Positions 32,494-39,931 of a stretch of DNA of 52,644 nucleotides are shown piece by piece. The notes under the pieces were generated by a model that was given only the letters and a program-made list of their open reading frames with translations, made no database searches and was not told the origin of the DNA. Each line of letters starts with the position of its first letter. The stretch's first letter is position 1. The DNA is from Microbacterium sp. SZ1 (GTDB lineage Bacteria; Actinomycetota; Actinomycetes; Actinomycetales; Microbacteriaceae): NCBI RefSeq assembly GCF_002362255.1, contig NZ_LPVV01000009.1, forward strand, positions 1-52,644. Direction: 5' to 3'. The translations under genes and the position numbers were made by a program.

Positions 32494-33072
32494 GTGACGA
32501 CTTCAGATGACGACCCCACCGAGGCGATCGCCCGCGCACTCGCGCGGTTGCGTGGCAGGCGCCCGGGCGAGCGGGAGCGGGGTCCGGGCGGGCATGGGCG
32601 GCACGGGTGGCACGGCGGACCGCATCCCGACCACGTCGAGCACGCACATCCTGGTCACCCGGGTCACCCGGGCCACCCGGGTGACCAGGGTCGTCCCGGG
32701 ATGCCGCCCTGGATGGCCGACCCGTCGGGGCGATTCGGCGGACCGGCGCGGATGCGGATGCTGGAGGCGCTCGCCGCGGCATCCTCTCCCTTGAGTGTGA
32801 GTGATCTCGGTGCCGCGATCGGCGTCGATCAGCCGCGGGCTTCCCGCCTGGTCCAGCAGGGCGTCGCGCACGGCTGGGTGCGGCGGGAGGCCGACCCCGA
32901 CGATGCCCGCCGGACGCGGATCGCGCTGACCGACGAGGGGCGCACGCTCGCGAAGGGGATGCGCGGCGAGCGGCGGGAGATGCTGGGGAATGCTCTTGCC
33001 GCGTTCACCGATGAGGAGCGGATGGAGCTGGCTCGGTTGCTGGGCAAGCTGGCCGAAAACTGGGGCTCGTAG
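32494..33072 (+). CDS. MarR family regulator with His-rich N-terminal arm
   Basis: A 192-residue regulator. Residues 34-61 contain ten histidines, including four consecutive HPG units, preceded by a Gly/Arg-rich arm. The MarR winged helix occupies ~85-190: MRMLEALAAASSPLSVSDLG, VDQPRASRLVQQGVAHGWVRREADPDDARRTRIALTDEG, with the usual wing Asp-Asp-Arg-Arg. The start is GTG, leaderless. An operator overlaps its own promoter. A metal-responsive role is suggested by the His arm and by the divergent His-rich partner, but is inferred. The arm is encoded by repeats forming a DNA inverted repeat at 32650-32689. Confidence 0.85.
   Translation: MTTSDDDPTEAIARALARLRGRRPGERERGPGGHGRHGWHGGPHPDHVEHAHPGHPGHPGHPGDQGRPGMPPWMADPSGRFGGPARMRMLEALAAASSPLSVSDLGAAIGVDQPRASRLVQQGVAHGWVRREADPDDARRTRIALTDEGRTLAKGMRGERREMLGNALAAFTDEERMELARLLGKLAENWGS
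32650..32689 (+). repeat. Inverted repeat inside the His-rich coding segment
   Basis: CCTGGTCACCCGGGT and its exact complement (15 bases each) flank a ten-base spacer. CACCCGGG also recurs as a nine-base-period direct repeat encoding HPG units. The mRNA would form a strong hairpin. Confidence 0.75.
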
Positions 33073-33200
33073 GTGCGCCCCCCGACGATTATGGGGATAT
33101 GCCGGAACGATGGTCGCGTGTTTCGGAATACTGCTGTGAACTGGGATAAATCGACCGGTTCTCGCGTCTGAATGTCGGTGGCTGCGGGTTGGATGAGGGC

Positions 33201-34760
33201 ATGTCATCCCGCACCCTCGAACTCCTCGATCAGATCGCCTCCGATCTCGATCGTGCGCTCGGCGATGACGCGCTCGCCGGACTGACCGACGAGGAGCGCA
33301 TCGCGATCATCGCTGCGGCGGGCGCGGTCATGCGGCGCGTTGAGGCGGTCGTCGTCGAGGCGCTCGCCACCGGGGACGCCGTCGACCTGCCGCACCTCGC
33401 CGGCTGCCGCTCGCAGAACGAGCTGCTGCAGCGCGCTCTCGCCGTCGACGCGTCGGCCGCGACGCGGTTCGGCCGGGTCGTCGACCTCGTGCGACGAGAC
33501 GTCAATCTGCTGTCGGGAGAGCGGATGCCGGCGCGATGGCCCGCGCTGCGTGATGCTCTGCTCTCCGGCCGGGTCGGGATCGCGGGGATGCTGGCGGCGA
33601 CCGCGCCGATCGAGACGGCGTGGGAGCGGCTCACCGCCGACGAGCGAGCGGGTGCCGACGAATGCCTCGCGGAGGCGGCTCGTGCGGGTGCGAGCGGCGC
33701 CGACATCGAGACCGGCGCTGAAGCCGATGAGGGCACTGACGAGTTCAGTGGCGCCGACGGCCCGGCCGGCGCGGCGGGGCCGGTGCCGACTCCCGATGAC
33801 CTGGCGTATCTCGCGCACACGATCGTCGCCGTGCTTGATCCGGACGGCGCAGAGCCCGACGACCGCAATGCGCAGCACCGCCGCGGCATCACGCTGGGGC
33901 GGCTTCGCGACGGCCTGCGATCGATCCGCGGATGGCTCTCGCCCGAGGTCGCCGCGCAGCTCGAGGCCGTCATGGATGCGGTCAACAATCCGGCGGGGGA
34001 GGGGTCGGCGTCGCGAGTGGCGTTCTTCCCGTCCGAGCGATCAGACGGGGCCGAGGCCGACGATCCAGACCCGTCCGGCTCCGATCCGCTCGACTCCGAT
34101 CCGTTCGACTCCGATCCGTTCGACTCCGACCCCTTCAACTCCGATTCGCGTGCGGTGATCGACCCGCGGACGGCGACGCAGAAGCGTCACGATGCGTTCG
34201 CTGCCGCGCTCGGCATCGCCGCGCGCCACCGAGACATGCCCACTCTGGGCGGTGCAGCGCCGACACTCGTCGTCACCGTCGACGCGCGAGACCTCGACGC
34301 GGGATCGGGATGGGCGAGCCTTCCCGGTGCGCACGGCGATCCGCAGGGTCAGGTGCCGGTCAGGGTCGCCGCGCAGGCGGGGTGCTCCGGAACGATCCAG
34401 CGCGTCACGATGCGCGAGGGTCGGATCGTCGGCATCGACAGCACCGACAGGGTGTTCACCGTGCATCAGCGACGCGCGATCGTCGCGCGCGACAAGGAGT
34501 GCCTGATTCCGGGATGCCATGTTCCGGCGGCCTGGTGCGAGATCCATCACGTCACCGAACATGCCCGCGGCGGACCGACGACCACCGACAACGGAGTACC
34601 GCTGTGCTGGTGGCATCACAGATCGCTCGACGGATCCGGGTGGGAGATCCGCATGAGCGACGGTGTTCCCCAGGTACGGGGACCGGCGTGGTGGGACCGC
34701 GAGCAACGATGGCGAACGCCTCGGCTCAGCACGGAGCCGCGGCTCGCACGAGCAGGTTAG
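33201..34760 (+). CDS. DUF222/HNH endonuclease family protein
   Basis: A 519-residue protein of the actinobacterial 13E12-like family. The N-terminal DUF222 helical domain covers ~1-300. A variable linker follows with four SDPFD repeats encoded by 15-base DNA repeats (34080-34139). The C-terminal HNH nuclease has CLIPGCHVPAAWCEIHHVTEH and DNGVPLCWWHH, holding the two Cys, the catalytic His and zinc residues. ATG 33201 is used; a TTG at 33189 lies upstream. These proteins occur in many copies in actinobacteria and their biological target is unknown. The stop overlaps the convergent metal transporter's stop. Confidence 0.9.
   Translation: MSSRTLELLDQIASDLDRALGDDALAGLTDEERIAIIAAAGAVMRRVEAVVVEALATGDAVDLPHLAGCRSQNELLQRALAVDASAATRFGRVVDLVRRDVNLLSGERMPARWPALRDALLSGRVGIAGMLAATAPIETAWERLTADERAGADECLAEAARAGASGADIETGAEADEGTDEFSGADGPAGAAGPVPTPDDLAYLAHTIVAVLDPDGAEPDDRNAQHRRGITLGRLRDGLRSIRGWLSPEVAAQLEAVMDAVNNPAGEGSASRVAFFPSERSDGAEADDPDPSGSDPLDSDPFDSDPFDSDPFNSDSRAVIDPRTATQKRHDAFAAALGIAARHRDMPTLGGAAPTLVVTVDARDLDAGSGWASLPGAHGDPQGQVPVRVAAQAGCSGTIQRVTMREGRIVGIDSTDRVFTVHQRRAIVARDKECLIPGCHVPAAWCEIHHVTEHARGGPTTTDNGVPLCWWHHRSLDGSGWEIRMSDGVPQVRGPAWWDREQRWRTPRLSTEPRLARAG
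34080..34139 (+). repeat. Four 15-base tandem repeats in the HNH gene
   Basis: Unit TCCGATCCGTTCGAC, four copies, the first and last diverged. It encodes SDPFD. Being a multiple of three, copy-number change would keep the frame. Confidence 0.8.
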
Positions 34761-35812
34761 TCGGCGCCGGTACCGGTACCAGCGCCGGTCCCGGTAGCAG
34801 TGCCGGTGCCGGTGCCCGTGCCCGTGCTGGCACTCGATCCTGCGTTCGCTCGTGCGTCGGCGTTCGCTCGTGCGTCTGCGTTCGCTCGTGCGCTCGCGCT
34901 CGTCCCGAAGTCCAGCGACTTCTCGTCGTCGACCGACAGAGAGAGCACGACCGTCTCGACCACGGGGTGCGATTCGATCTGCCGTTCGACCTCGCGCAGG
35001 CGCCGGGCCACGTCGTGCTCCCGCGCATCGCCGGCGAGGTCGACCTCCGCGACGATGAACAGCCGGTTCGGGCCCACGTACTCGATGTGCAGATACGTCA
35101 GCCGCTGGATCTGCGGCGACGTCAGCAGCGCGCGACCCACCCGCTCGCGCAGAGCCGGCGACGCGTTCGACCCGATCAGGAACGCGATGTTCCGGCGGAT
35201 GAGTATCAGCGCCACCACGCCCAGCAGCACACCGACGAGGATCGAACCGATCGCATCCCACGCCGCGACGCCCGTGATCTGATGCATCGCGATCGCCCCG
35301 CCGGCGATGGCGAGCCCGATCAGGGCCGCCGCGTCCTCGAAGAACACGGCACGCAATGTCGTGTCGCTCGTCTCGAGCACGTAGTCCCACGTCGACGACC
35401 CCCGCTCGCGCGCGAGCTTGCGCGACCGCACGAGCGCCTGCGTGAACGACGCCCCCTCGAGCACGAACGCGACACCGAGGATCGTGTACGCGATGCCGGG
35501 GCTCTCCACGGGTCCCGTGTCGGAGAGCTCCTGCACGCCGTGCATGATCGACACGATCGATCCGGCGGTGAAGATCCCGAACGCGGCGACGAGCGACCAC
35601 ACGAACGCGGCGCGTCCGTAGCCGAGCGGATGACGCTCGTCCTTGGCCTTCGCGCCGTGCCGGTCGGCGATGAGCAGGAAGACCTCGTTCCCGGCATCCG
35701 CCCACGAGTGCGCCGCCTCGGCGACCATCGACGCCGACGACGTCAGCACGGCCGCCACCGTCTTGGCGATCGCCACGAGCACATTGGCGAGGAACGCGAT
35801 GATGACCGTCAC
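34757..35812 (-). CDS. Cation diffusion facilitator family transporter
   Basis: A 351-residue CDF metal efflux protein. Six membrane helices span ~1-215. SSASMVAEAAHSWADAGNE (~25-43) is the family metal site on helix 2, and FFEDAAALIGLAIA on helix 5 carries its Asp. A cytoplasmic domain (~220-300) follows. The last ~50 residues are low complexity (ARANAD repeats, then TGTG repeats), unusual for the family. The start is GTG with TAGCCT six bases upstream, hence probably leaderless. It converges on the HNH gene with a four-base overlap of stop codons. Zinc, manganese or iron is the likely cargo. Confidence 0.9.
   Translation of the reverse strand: MTVIIAFLANVLVAIAKTVAAVLTSSASMVAEAAHSWADAGNEVFLLIADRHGAKAKDERHPLGYGRAAFVWSLVAAFGIFTAGSIVSIMHGVQELSDTGPVESPGIAYTILGVAFVLEGASFTQALVRSRKLARERGSSTWDYVLETSDTTLRAVFFEDAAALIGLAIAGGAIAMHQITGVAAWDAIGSILVGVLLGVVALILIRRNIAFLIGSNASPALRERVGRALLTSPQIQRLTYLHIEYVGPNRLFIVAEVDLAGDAREHDVARRLREVERQIESHPVVETVVLSLSVDDEKSLDFGTSASARANADARANADARANAGSSASTGTGTGTGTATGTGAGTGTGAD
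34842..34895 (-). repeat. Three 18-base tandem repeats in the CDF gene tail
   Basis: Unit GCGTTCGCTCGTGCGTCG on the plus strand, three near-identical copies, encoding the six-residue repeat ARANAD at the C-terminus of the transporter. Confidence 0.8.
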
Positions 35813-35818
35813 GCGGTC

Positions 35819-35824
35819 AGGCTA
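35819..35824 (-). promoter_or_regulatory. -10 element of the CDF gene
   Basis: TAGCCT on the minus strand, six bases before the GTG start at 35812, with no Shine-Dalgarno sequence, consistent with a leaderless mRNA. Confidence 0.5.
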
Positions 35825-35851
35825 CTCCCGTCCGTGAGGGGTGGGCGTCGC

Positions 35852-37264
35852 TCAGCGGGCAGCCGTCGTCTTGACCGGCAGTAGCAGGAGGAACCCGGCG
35901 ATGAGCACGATCACGATCCCGACGATGCCGAAGGCGGTCGCACCCGTGAGCACGATCAGCAGCGTCCACGCACCCGACGACATCCAGCTCGCCGCGCGAC
36001 CCGTCGTCGCGTACAGGCCGAAGATCTCACCCTCCCGGCCGGCAGGAGTGACACGGGCGAGGAACGAACGCGCCGCCGCCTGCGCGGGACCCACGAACGC
36101 GCAGAGGATGAGGCCGCCGATCCAGAACACGACGGTGCCGGCATCCACGAGGAAGAACACCGCGAGGCCGGCGACGATCATCGAGGCGAGCGAGACGAGG
36201 ATGATGCGCTTCGGCCCGTACGTGTCGTCGAAGCGCCCGGCGATGATCGTCGAGACGCCTGCGATGAGGTTCGCCGCGATGCCGAAGATCACGAGCTCGA
36301 GGAACCCGAATCCGAACACCTGACCCGCGATGATCGCGCCGAACGCGAAGACGCCGCCCAGTCCGTCGCGGAACACCGCGCTCGACAGCAGGAACCAGAA
36401 CGTGTTGCGCGTCTCGGGGTTGCGGTACAGGCCGACGACGTCCTTCACGAGCAGCCCGTACGACGCGAAGAACCCGACCTTCCGCTCCGGGCGACCGATC
36501 GACGGCTCGGGCACGTTGAGGAAGATCGGGATCGAGAACACGATCGCCCAGATCGCGCACCCCACCGCGATGATGCGGAACGGCAGTCCGCCGTCCTCCG
36601 GCACGCCGAACCAGTCGAGCATGTAGAACACGACCACCAGCACGAGCGCGAGGATGCCGCCGATGTACCCGAAGCCCCAGCCGAGACCCGAGATGCGCCC
36701 CACCGTCTTCGGGTTCGCGATGCCGATGAGCATCGCGTTCGAGTTCACCGCGGCGATCTCGCCGAACACCGACCCCGCCGAGATGAGCGCCACGCCGAGC
36801 CAGAACAGCGCAGGGGTCGGCTCGACGAACCACAGGCCGAACATGCATGCGATGAGCGCGCCCGTGCCGATCCCGAGCCACAGCTTCTGCCTGCCGGCGG
36901 CATCGGCGCGCTGACCGAGCACCGGGGCGATGAGCAGGATCGCGATGCCCGCGATCGTCGAGCCGAGCCCGAGACCCGAGGCGAGATCCGCCTCGGCCGC
37001 CAGCCGCACCGGGTCCTCGGCGTCGAGAGCGGCGACATCCGCGGGCAGGAACGCCTCGGTCGTCAGATACAGCGCCGTGAAGATGAACGTGAGGATGACC
37101 GTGTTGAACGGCTGCGTCGCCCAATCCCACAGCGCCCACGAGAACACCTGCTTCTTCGGTGCGGGGGTGTCGCCGCGCAGGTCGAGGCCGATGACGCCGA
37201 CCGCGCCGCTGTTCGCCGTCGCGGCGGGTTCGGGCACTGCGCCGTTGTGCGGAGATTCGCTCAT
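35852..37264 (-). CDS. MFS transporter, UMF1/Atg22-like
   Basis: A 470-residue major facilitator protein. After a ~35-residue soluble start comes the family hallmark VFSWALWDWATQPFNTVILTFIF. About twelve helices follow, with LGQRADAAGRQKLWL as the loop 2-3 motif. The Atg22/UMF1 group includes amino-acid effluxers of vacuoles in yeast; bacterial substrates are unknown. No ribosome site is obvious before the ATG. It lies downstream of the Lrp-type gene on the same strand, across a tandem-repeat gap. Confidence 0.88.
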   Translation of the reverse strand: MSESPHNGAVPEPAATANSGAVGVIGLDLRGDTPAPKKQVFSWALWDWATQPFNTVILTFIFTALYLTTEAFLPADVAALDAEDPVRLAAEADLASGLGLGSTIAGIAILLIAPVLGQRADAAGRQKLWLGIGTGALIACMFGLWFVEPTPALFWLGVALISAGSVFGEIAAVNSNAMLIGIANPKTVGRISGLGWGFGYIGGILALVLVVVFYMLDWFGVPEDGGLPFRIIAVGCAIWAIVFSIPIFLNVPEPSIGRPERKVGFFASYGLLVKDVVGLYRNPETRNTFWFLLSSAVFRDGLGGVFAFGAIIAGQVFGFGFLELVIFGIAANLIAGVSTIIAGRFDDTYGPKRIILVSLASMIVAGLAVFFLVDAGTVVFWIGGLILCAFVGPAQAAARSFLARVTPAGREGEIFGLYATTGRAASWMSSGAWTLLIVLTGATAFGIVGIVIVLIAGFLLLLPVKTTAAR

Positions 37265-37377
37265 GTTCGCAGTCTGGCGGCGCGCGGTGAACGGGCGGTG
37301 ACGGCACGCCGGGTGCTTCCCTCCACTGCACCCGAACCACCCCCTCGCGGACGAGCGGCCCCCTTTGTGCCCGTCGG

Positions 37378-37434
37378 CAGAGGGGTGGATCGGGCGCAGA
37401 GGGGTGGATCGGGCACAGAGGGGTGGGTCGGCGA
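37378..37434. repeat. Three 19-base tandem repeats in an intergenic region
   Basis: CAGAGGGGTGGATCGGGCG occurs three times in direct succession (37378, 37397, 37416), the third copy with a few changes. It is between the lrp-type stop and the MFS start. A nearby CCACCCCCTC could pair with the repeats. Not part of any coding frame I accept. Confidence 0.85.
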
Positions 37435-37442
37435 ACGGGGAC

Positions 37443-38336
37443 TCAGATCGCGGGCGCGTGCAGGGTGCGGGCGTAGTCCTCCTTGAGCACGGCGAGATGC
37501 AGCCACGCCTCGATGCGCGTGACCCCGGGCAGCGACCGCAGCCGCTCGAGGCTCGCGTACAGCGCGCCGGCCGACGGCTCGACGAGGGTCGCCACCGCGT
37601 CGAAGCGACCCAGCGTGCGCGCGGCGAAGTCGATGCCGCGGCCGGTCCGCAGCTCCTCGATCACCGCGTCGTCGTCGTGGTTGAGGTTCAGCCCCACACC
37701 CATCGACAGCTGCCGGTGCGCGAGGCCGCGCGCCTCGACGGCGCTGATCTTGATCACGCCGCCGTCGATCAGCCGCTGCACGCGGGTCGCCACCGCCGAG
37801 GGGGAGAGGCGCACCGCCTCGCCCAGCGCGCGGAAGCTCATCCGTCCGTCCGCCTGCAGATGCTCGATGAGGTCCTCGTCGATCGTGTCCAGGGCGACGT
37901 CGCCGTGGTACTCCGACACGAAGAATCCCTTCACGACCGTCGAGTAGATGATCGTGTTGATGTCGAGCACCCCGTCGATCGCGCGGATCTGCGCGAGCAG
38001 GTCGTGCAGATCCTCCATCGACCCCAGACGGACCTCCGTGACCAGGTCGTGCGCACCGCCGACCGCCGACACGAGCACCGTCTCGCTCATGTCGCGCAGG
38101 TGCTCGGCGACCACCTCCACCGAGCCGTCGGTGCGGATCGACACATGGGCGAGCACGTGCTGCCCCAGGAACACCGGATCGACCGCAGCGACGACCCGCA
38201 CGGTGCGATCGTCGAGCATCGTCCGAAGGCGGGCCGCCACGGCCGCCCGCGACTGACCGAGACGCACCGACAGCGAACGGATGCTGGCGCGACCGTCCTC
38301 CTGCAGGGCGCGGATGAGTTCGGCGTCGAAATCCAT
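37443..38336 (-). CDS. Tandem Lrp/AsnC family regulator
   Basis: A 297-residue regulator, about twice the usual Lrp length, made of two Lrp units. The first helix-turn-helix is DAELIRALQEDGRASIRSLSVRLGQSRAAVAARL (~3-36) followed by a RAM domain; the second is DEDLIEHLQADGRMSFRALGEAVRLSPSAVATRV (~153-186) followed by another RAM domain. Double-length Lrp proteins are common in actinobacteria. I begin it at ATG 38336; a GTG lies 12 bases upstream. It is divergent from the MHS transporter and probably controls the amino-acid-related cluster. The ligand is unknown. Confidence 0.9.
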   Translation of the reverse strand: MDFDAELIRALQEDGRASIRSLSVRLGQSRAAVAARLRTMLDDRTVRVVAAVDPVFLGQHVLAHVSIRTDGSVEVVAEHLRDMSETVLVSAVGGAHDLVTEVRLGSMEDLHDLLAQIRAIDGVLDINTIIYSTVVKGFFVSEYHGDVALDTIDEDLIEHLQADGRMSFRALGEAVRLSPSAVATRVQRLIDGGVIKISAVEARGLAHRQLSMGVGLNLNHDDDAVIEELRTGRGIDFAARTLGRFDAVATLVEPSAGALYASLERLRSLPGVTRIEAWLHLAVLKEDYARTLHAPAI

Positions 38337-38391
38337 GAGTCCGCCCACATTCGTCAGTTTCCCGCGAACGCGCGGCTGCGCGTGCACATCT

Positions 38392-38413
38392 GCAGTGTAA
38401 GCGCACTCACTGC
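38392..38413. promoter_or_regulatory. Candidate Lrp-type operator
   Basis: GCAGTG, ten bases, then CACTGC, a perfect inverted repeat 56 bases upstream of the lrp-type start and about 75 bases upstream of the MHS promoter. Confidence 0.5.
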
Positions 38414-38488
38414 GGGCGGGAAGGCGCGAGATGTGTCCACGCACGATCAGAAGTCCAGTGAATCGTCTGTCACGCTGGAGTTCTGGTC

Positions 38489-38517
38489 TTGTCGCCGACC
38501 GGTCTCGTCCGTAGCAT
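38489..38517 (+). promoter_or_regulatory. Promoter of the MHS transporter operon
   Basis: TTGTCG, a 17-base spacer and TAGCAT, about 42 bases before the ATG with AAAGGAG between. A good sigma-A match. Confidence 0.6.
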
Positions 38518-38558
38518 CCTTCGCTATCCGAACACCTTCCGCAAAGGAGCGGTCCCCC

Positions 38559-39881
38559 ATGGCCTCCACCCACAGCAAGGCGCGGCGCGCAGGCATCGCC
38601 GCCTTCGTCGGCACCACCATCGAGTGGTACGACTTCTACGTCTACGCGACCGCCGCGGCGCTCGTCTTCGGCCCGCTGTTCTTCCCGAGCGGCGACCGTC
38701 TGGCCGAGACTGCGGCCGCGTTCGCGACCTTCGCCGTCGCCTTCCTCGTGCGCCCCCTCGGCGGCATCATCTTCGGTCACATCGGCGACAAGCTCGGACG
38801 CCGCGTCTCGCTGGTGATCACGCTGCTGCTCATGGGCGTCGCCACGGTGCTGGTCGGCTGCCTCCCCACGTATGAGAACATCGGCATCCTGGCCCCGATC
38901 CTCCTGATCCTGCTCCGGGCGATCCAGGGTCTCGCGGTCGGCGGCGAGTGGGGCGGTGCCGTGCTCATGAGCGTCGAGCACGCCCCCGAGAAGTCGAAGA
39001 CCTTCTACGGCGGATTCACGCAGCTCGGCAACCCGGCCGGTGCGCTGCTCGCCTCGGGCATCTTCGCGATCATGTCGCGCGGCGGCGAGGACTTCATCAT
39101 CGACGGCGGCTGGCGCATCCCGTTCCTCCTCTCGATCGTGCTCGTCGGCGTCGGCCTCTGGGTGCGCTACCGCGTCGAGGAGTCGCCGGTCTTCGAGAAG
39201 AAGATCGAGGGCCGCAAGCAGTCCATGCCCCTGGCGTTCGCGCTGCGCGCCAACTGGAAGCCGATCCTCCTCGGCATCGGCATCCTGCCCATTTCCACCG
39301 GCGGCTACTACCTCGCCACCACATTCGCGACGGCCTACGCCACCGGCGAGCCCATCGCGATCAGCGAGCAGGTCATCCTCGACGCGATGACGATCGCCTC
39401 GTTCGTCGAGTTCCTCGTCACCCTCCCGGTCGCCTGGCTCGGCGACAAGTGGGGCCGCAAGAACGTCATGTACATCGGCCTCGTGACCTCGGTGCTGACC
39501 TTCGTGCCGTTCCTGCTGATCATGCCGGGGCGTGTCGAGCCGCTGATCTTCCTCTTCGCCTCGCTCGTGCGCATCGCGATGAGCGCGACCTACGCCCCGA
39601 TCGCCGCGATCCTCGCGCAGATGTTCCGTCCGCAGGCCCGCTACACGTCCATCGCCCTGTCGTACGGCGTCGGCGCCGCGGTCTGGGCCGGGTTCTCGCC
39701 CTGGTTCGCGACGCAGCTCATCGCCTGGACGGGCAGTGTCTGGGCGGTCATCGCGATGTTCATCGGCATGGCGATCATCGCCGGCATCTGCACGCGCCTC
39801 GCACCGCAGCACTCCGACGAGGCGCCGGTCACGGCATCCTTCACCGCCCGCACCGACACGACGGCGAACCGGCTGCCCTGA
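38559..39881 (+). CDS. MFS transporter, metabolite:H+ symporter (MHS) family
   Basis: A 440-residue transporter with twelve helices. The N-terminus AAFVGTTIEWYDFYVYATAAAL is diagnostic of MHS symporters (ProP, ShiA, KgtP group), and the loop 2-3 motif GHIGDKLGRRVSLV is intact. RAIQGLAVGGEWGGAVLM is also typical. It is the first gene of an apparent five-gene operon with amidohydrolase, ThDP enzyme, ureohydrolase and MFS genes. It probably imports the compound these enzymes degrade, perhaps a guanidino acid. Confidence 0.93.
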   Translation: MASTHSKARRAGIAAFVGTTIEWYDFYVYATAAALVFGPLFFPSGDRLAETAAAFATFAVAFLVRPLGGIIFGHIGDKLGRRVSLVITLLLMGVATVLVGCLPTYENIGILAPILLILLRAIQGLAVGGEWGGAVLMSVEHAPEKSKTFYGGFTQLGNPAGALLASGIFAIMSRGGEDFIIDGGWRIPFLLSIVLVGVGLWVRYRVEESPVFEKKIEGRKQSMPLAFALRANWKPILLGIGILPISTGGYYLATTFATAYATGEPIAISEQVILDAMTIASFVEFLVTLPVAWLGDKWGRKNVMYIGLVTSVLTFVPFLLIMPGRVEPLIFLFASLVRIAMSATYAPIAAILAQMFRPQARYTSIALSYGVGAAVWAGFSPWFATQLIAWTGSVWAVIAMFIGMAIIAGICTRLAPQHSDEAPVTASFTARTDTTANRLP

Positions 39882-39931
39882 CGCCCCGCCGCGCCCGCCC
39901 CACCCCGACCGCATCGACAGCGAACAGGCCC

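Noticed and set aside
33201..34760. Mobile element or homing endonuclease
   Set aside because: DUF222/HNH proteins are standard chromosomal genes in actinobacteria. No inverted repeats, integrase or intron borders were seen.
37378..37434. CRISPR array
   Set aside because: The 19-base units abut without spacers and no cas gene is present.
37443..39914. 823-residue minus-strand frame
   Set aside because: Only its last 297 residues, an Lrp protein, are real. The rest is antisense to the MHS transporter.
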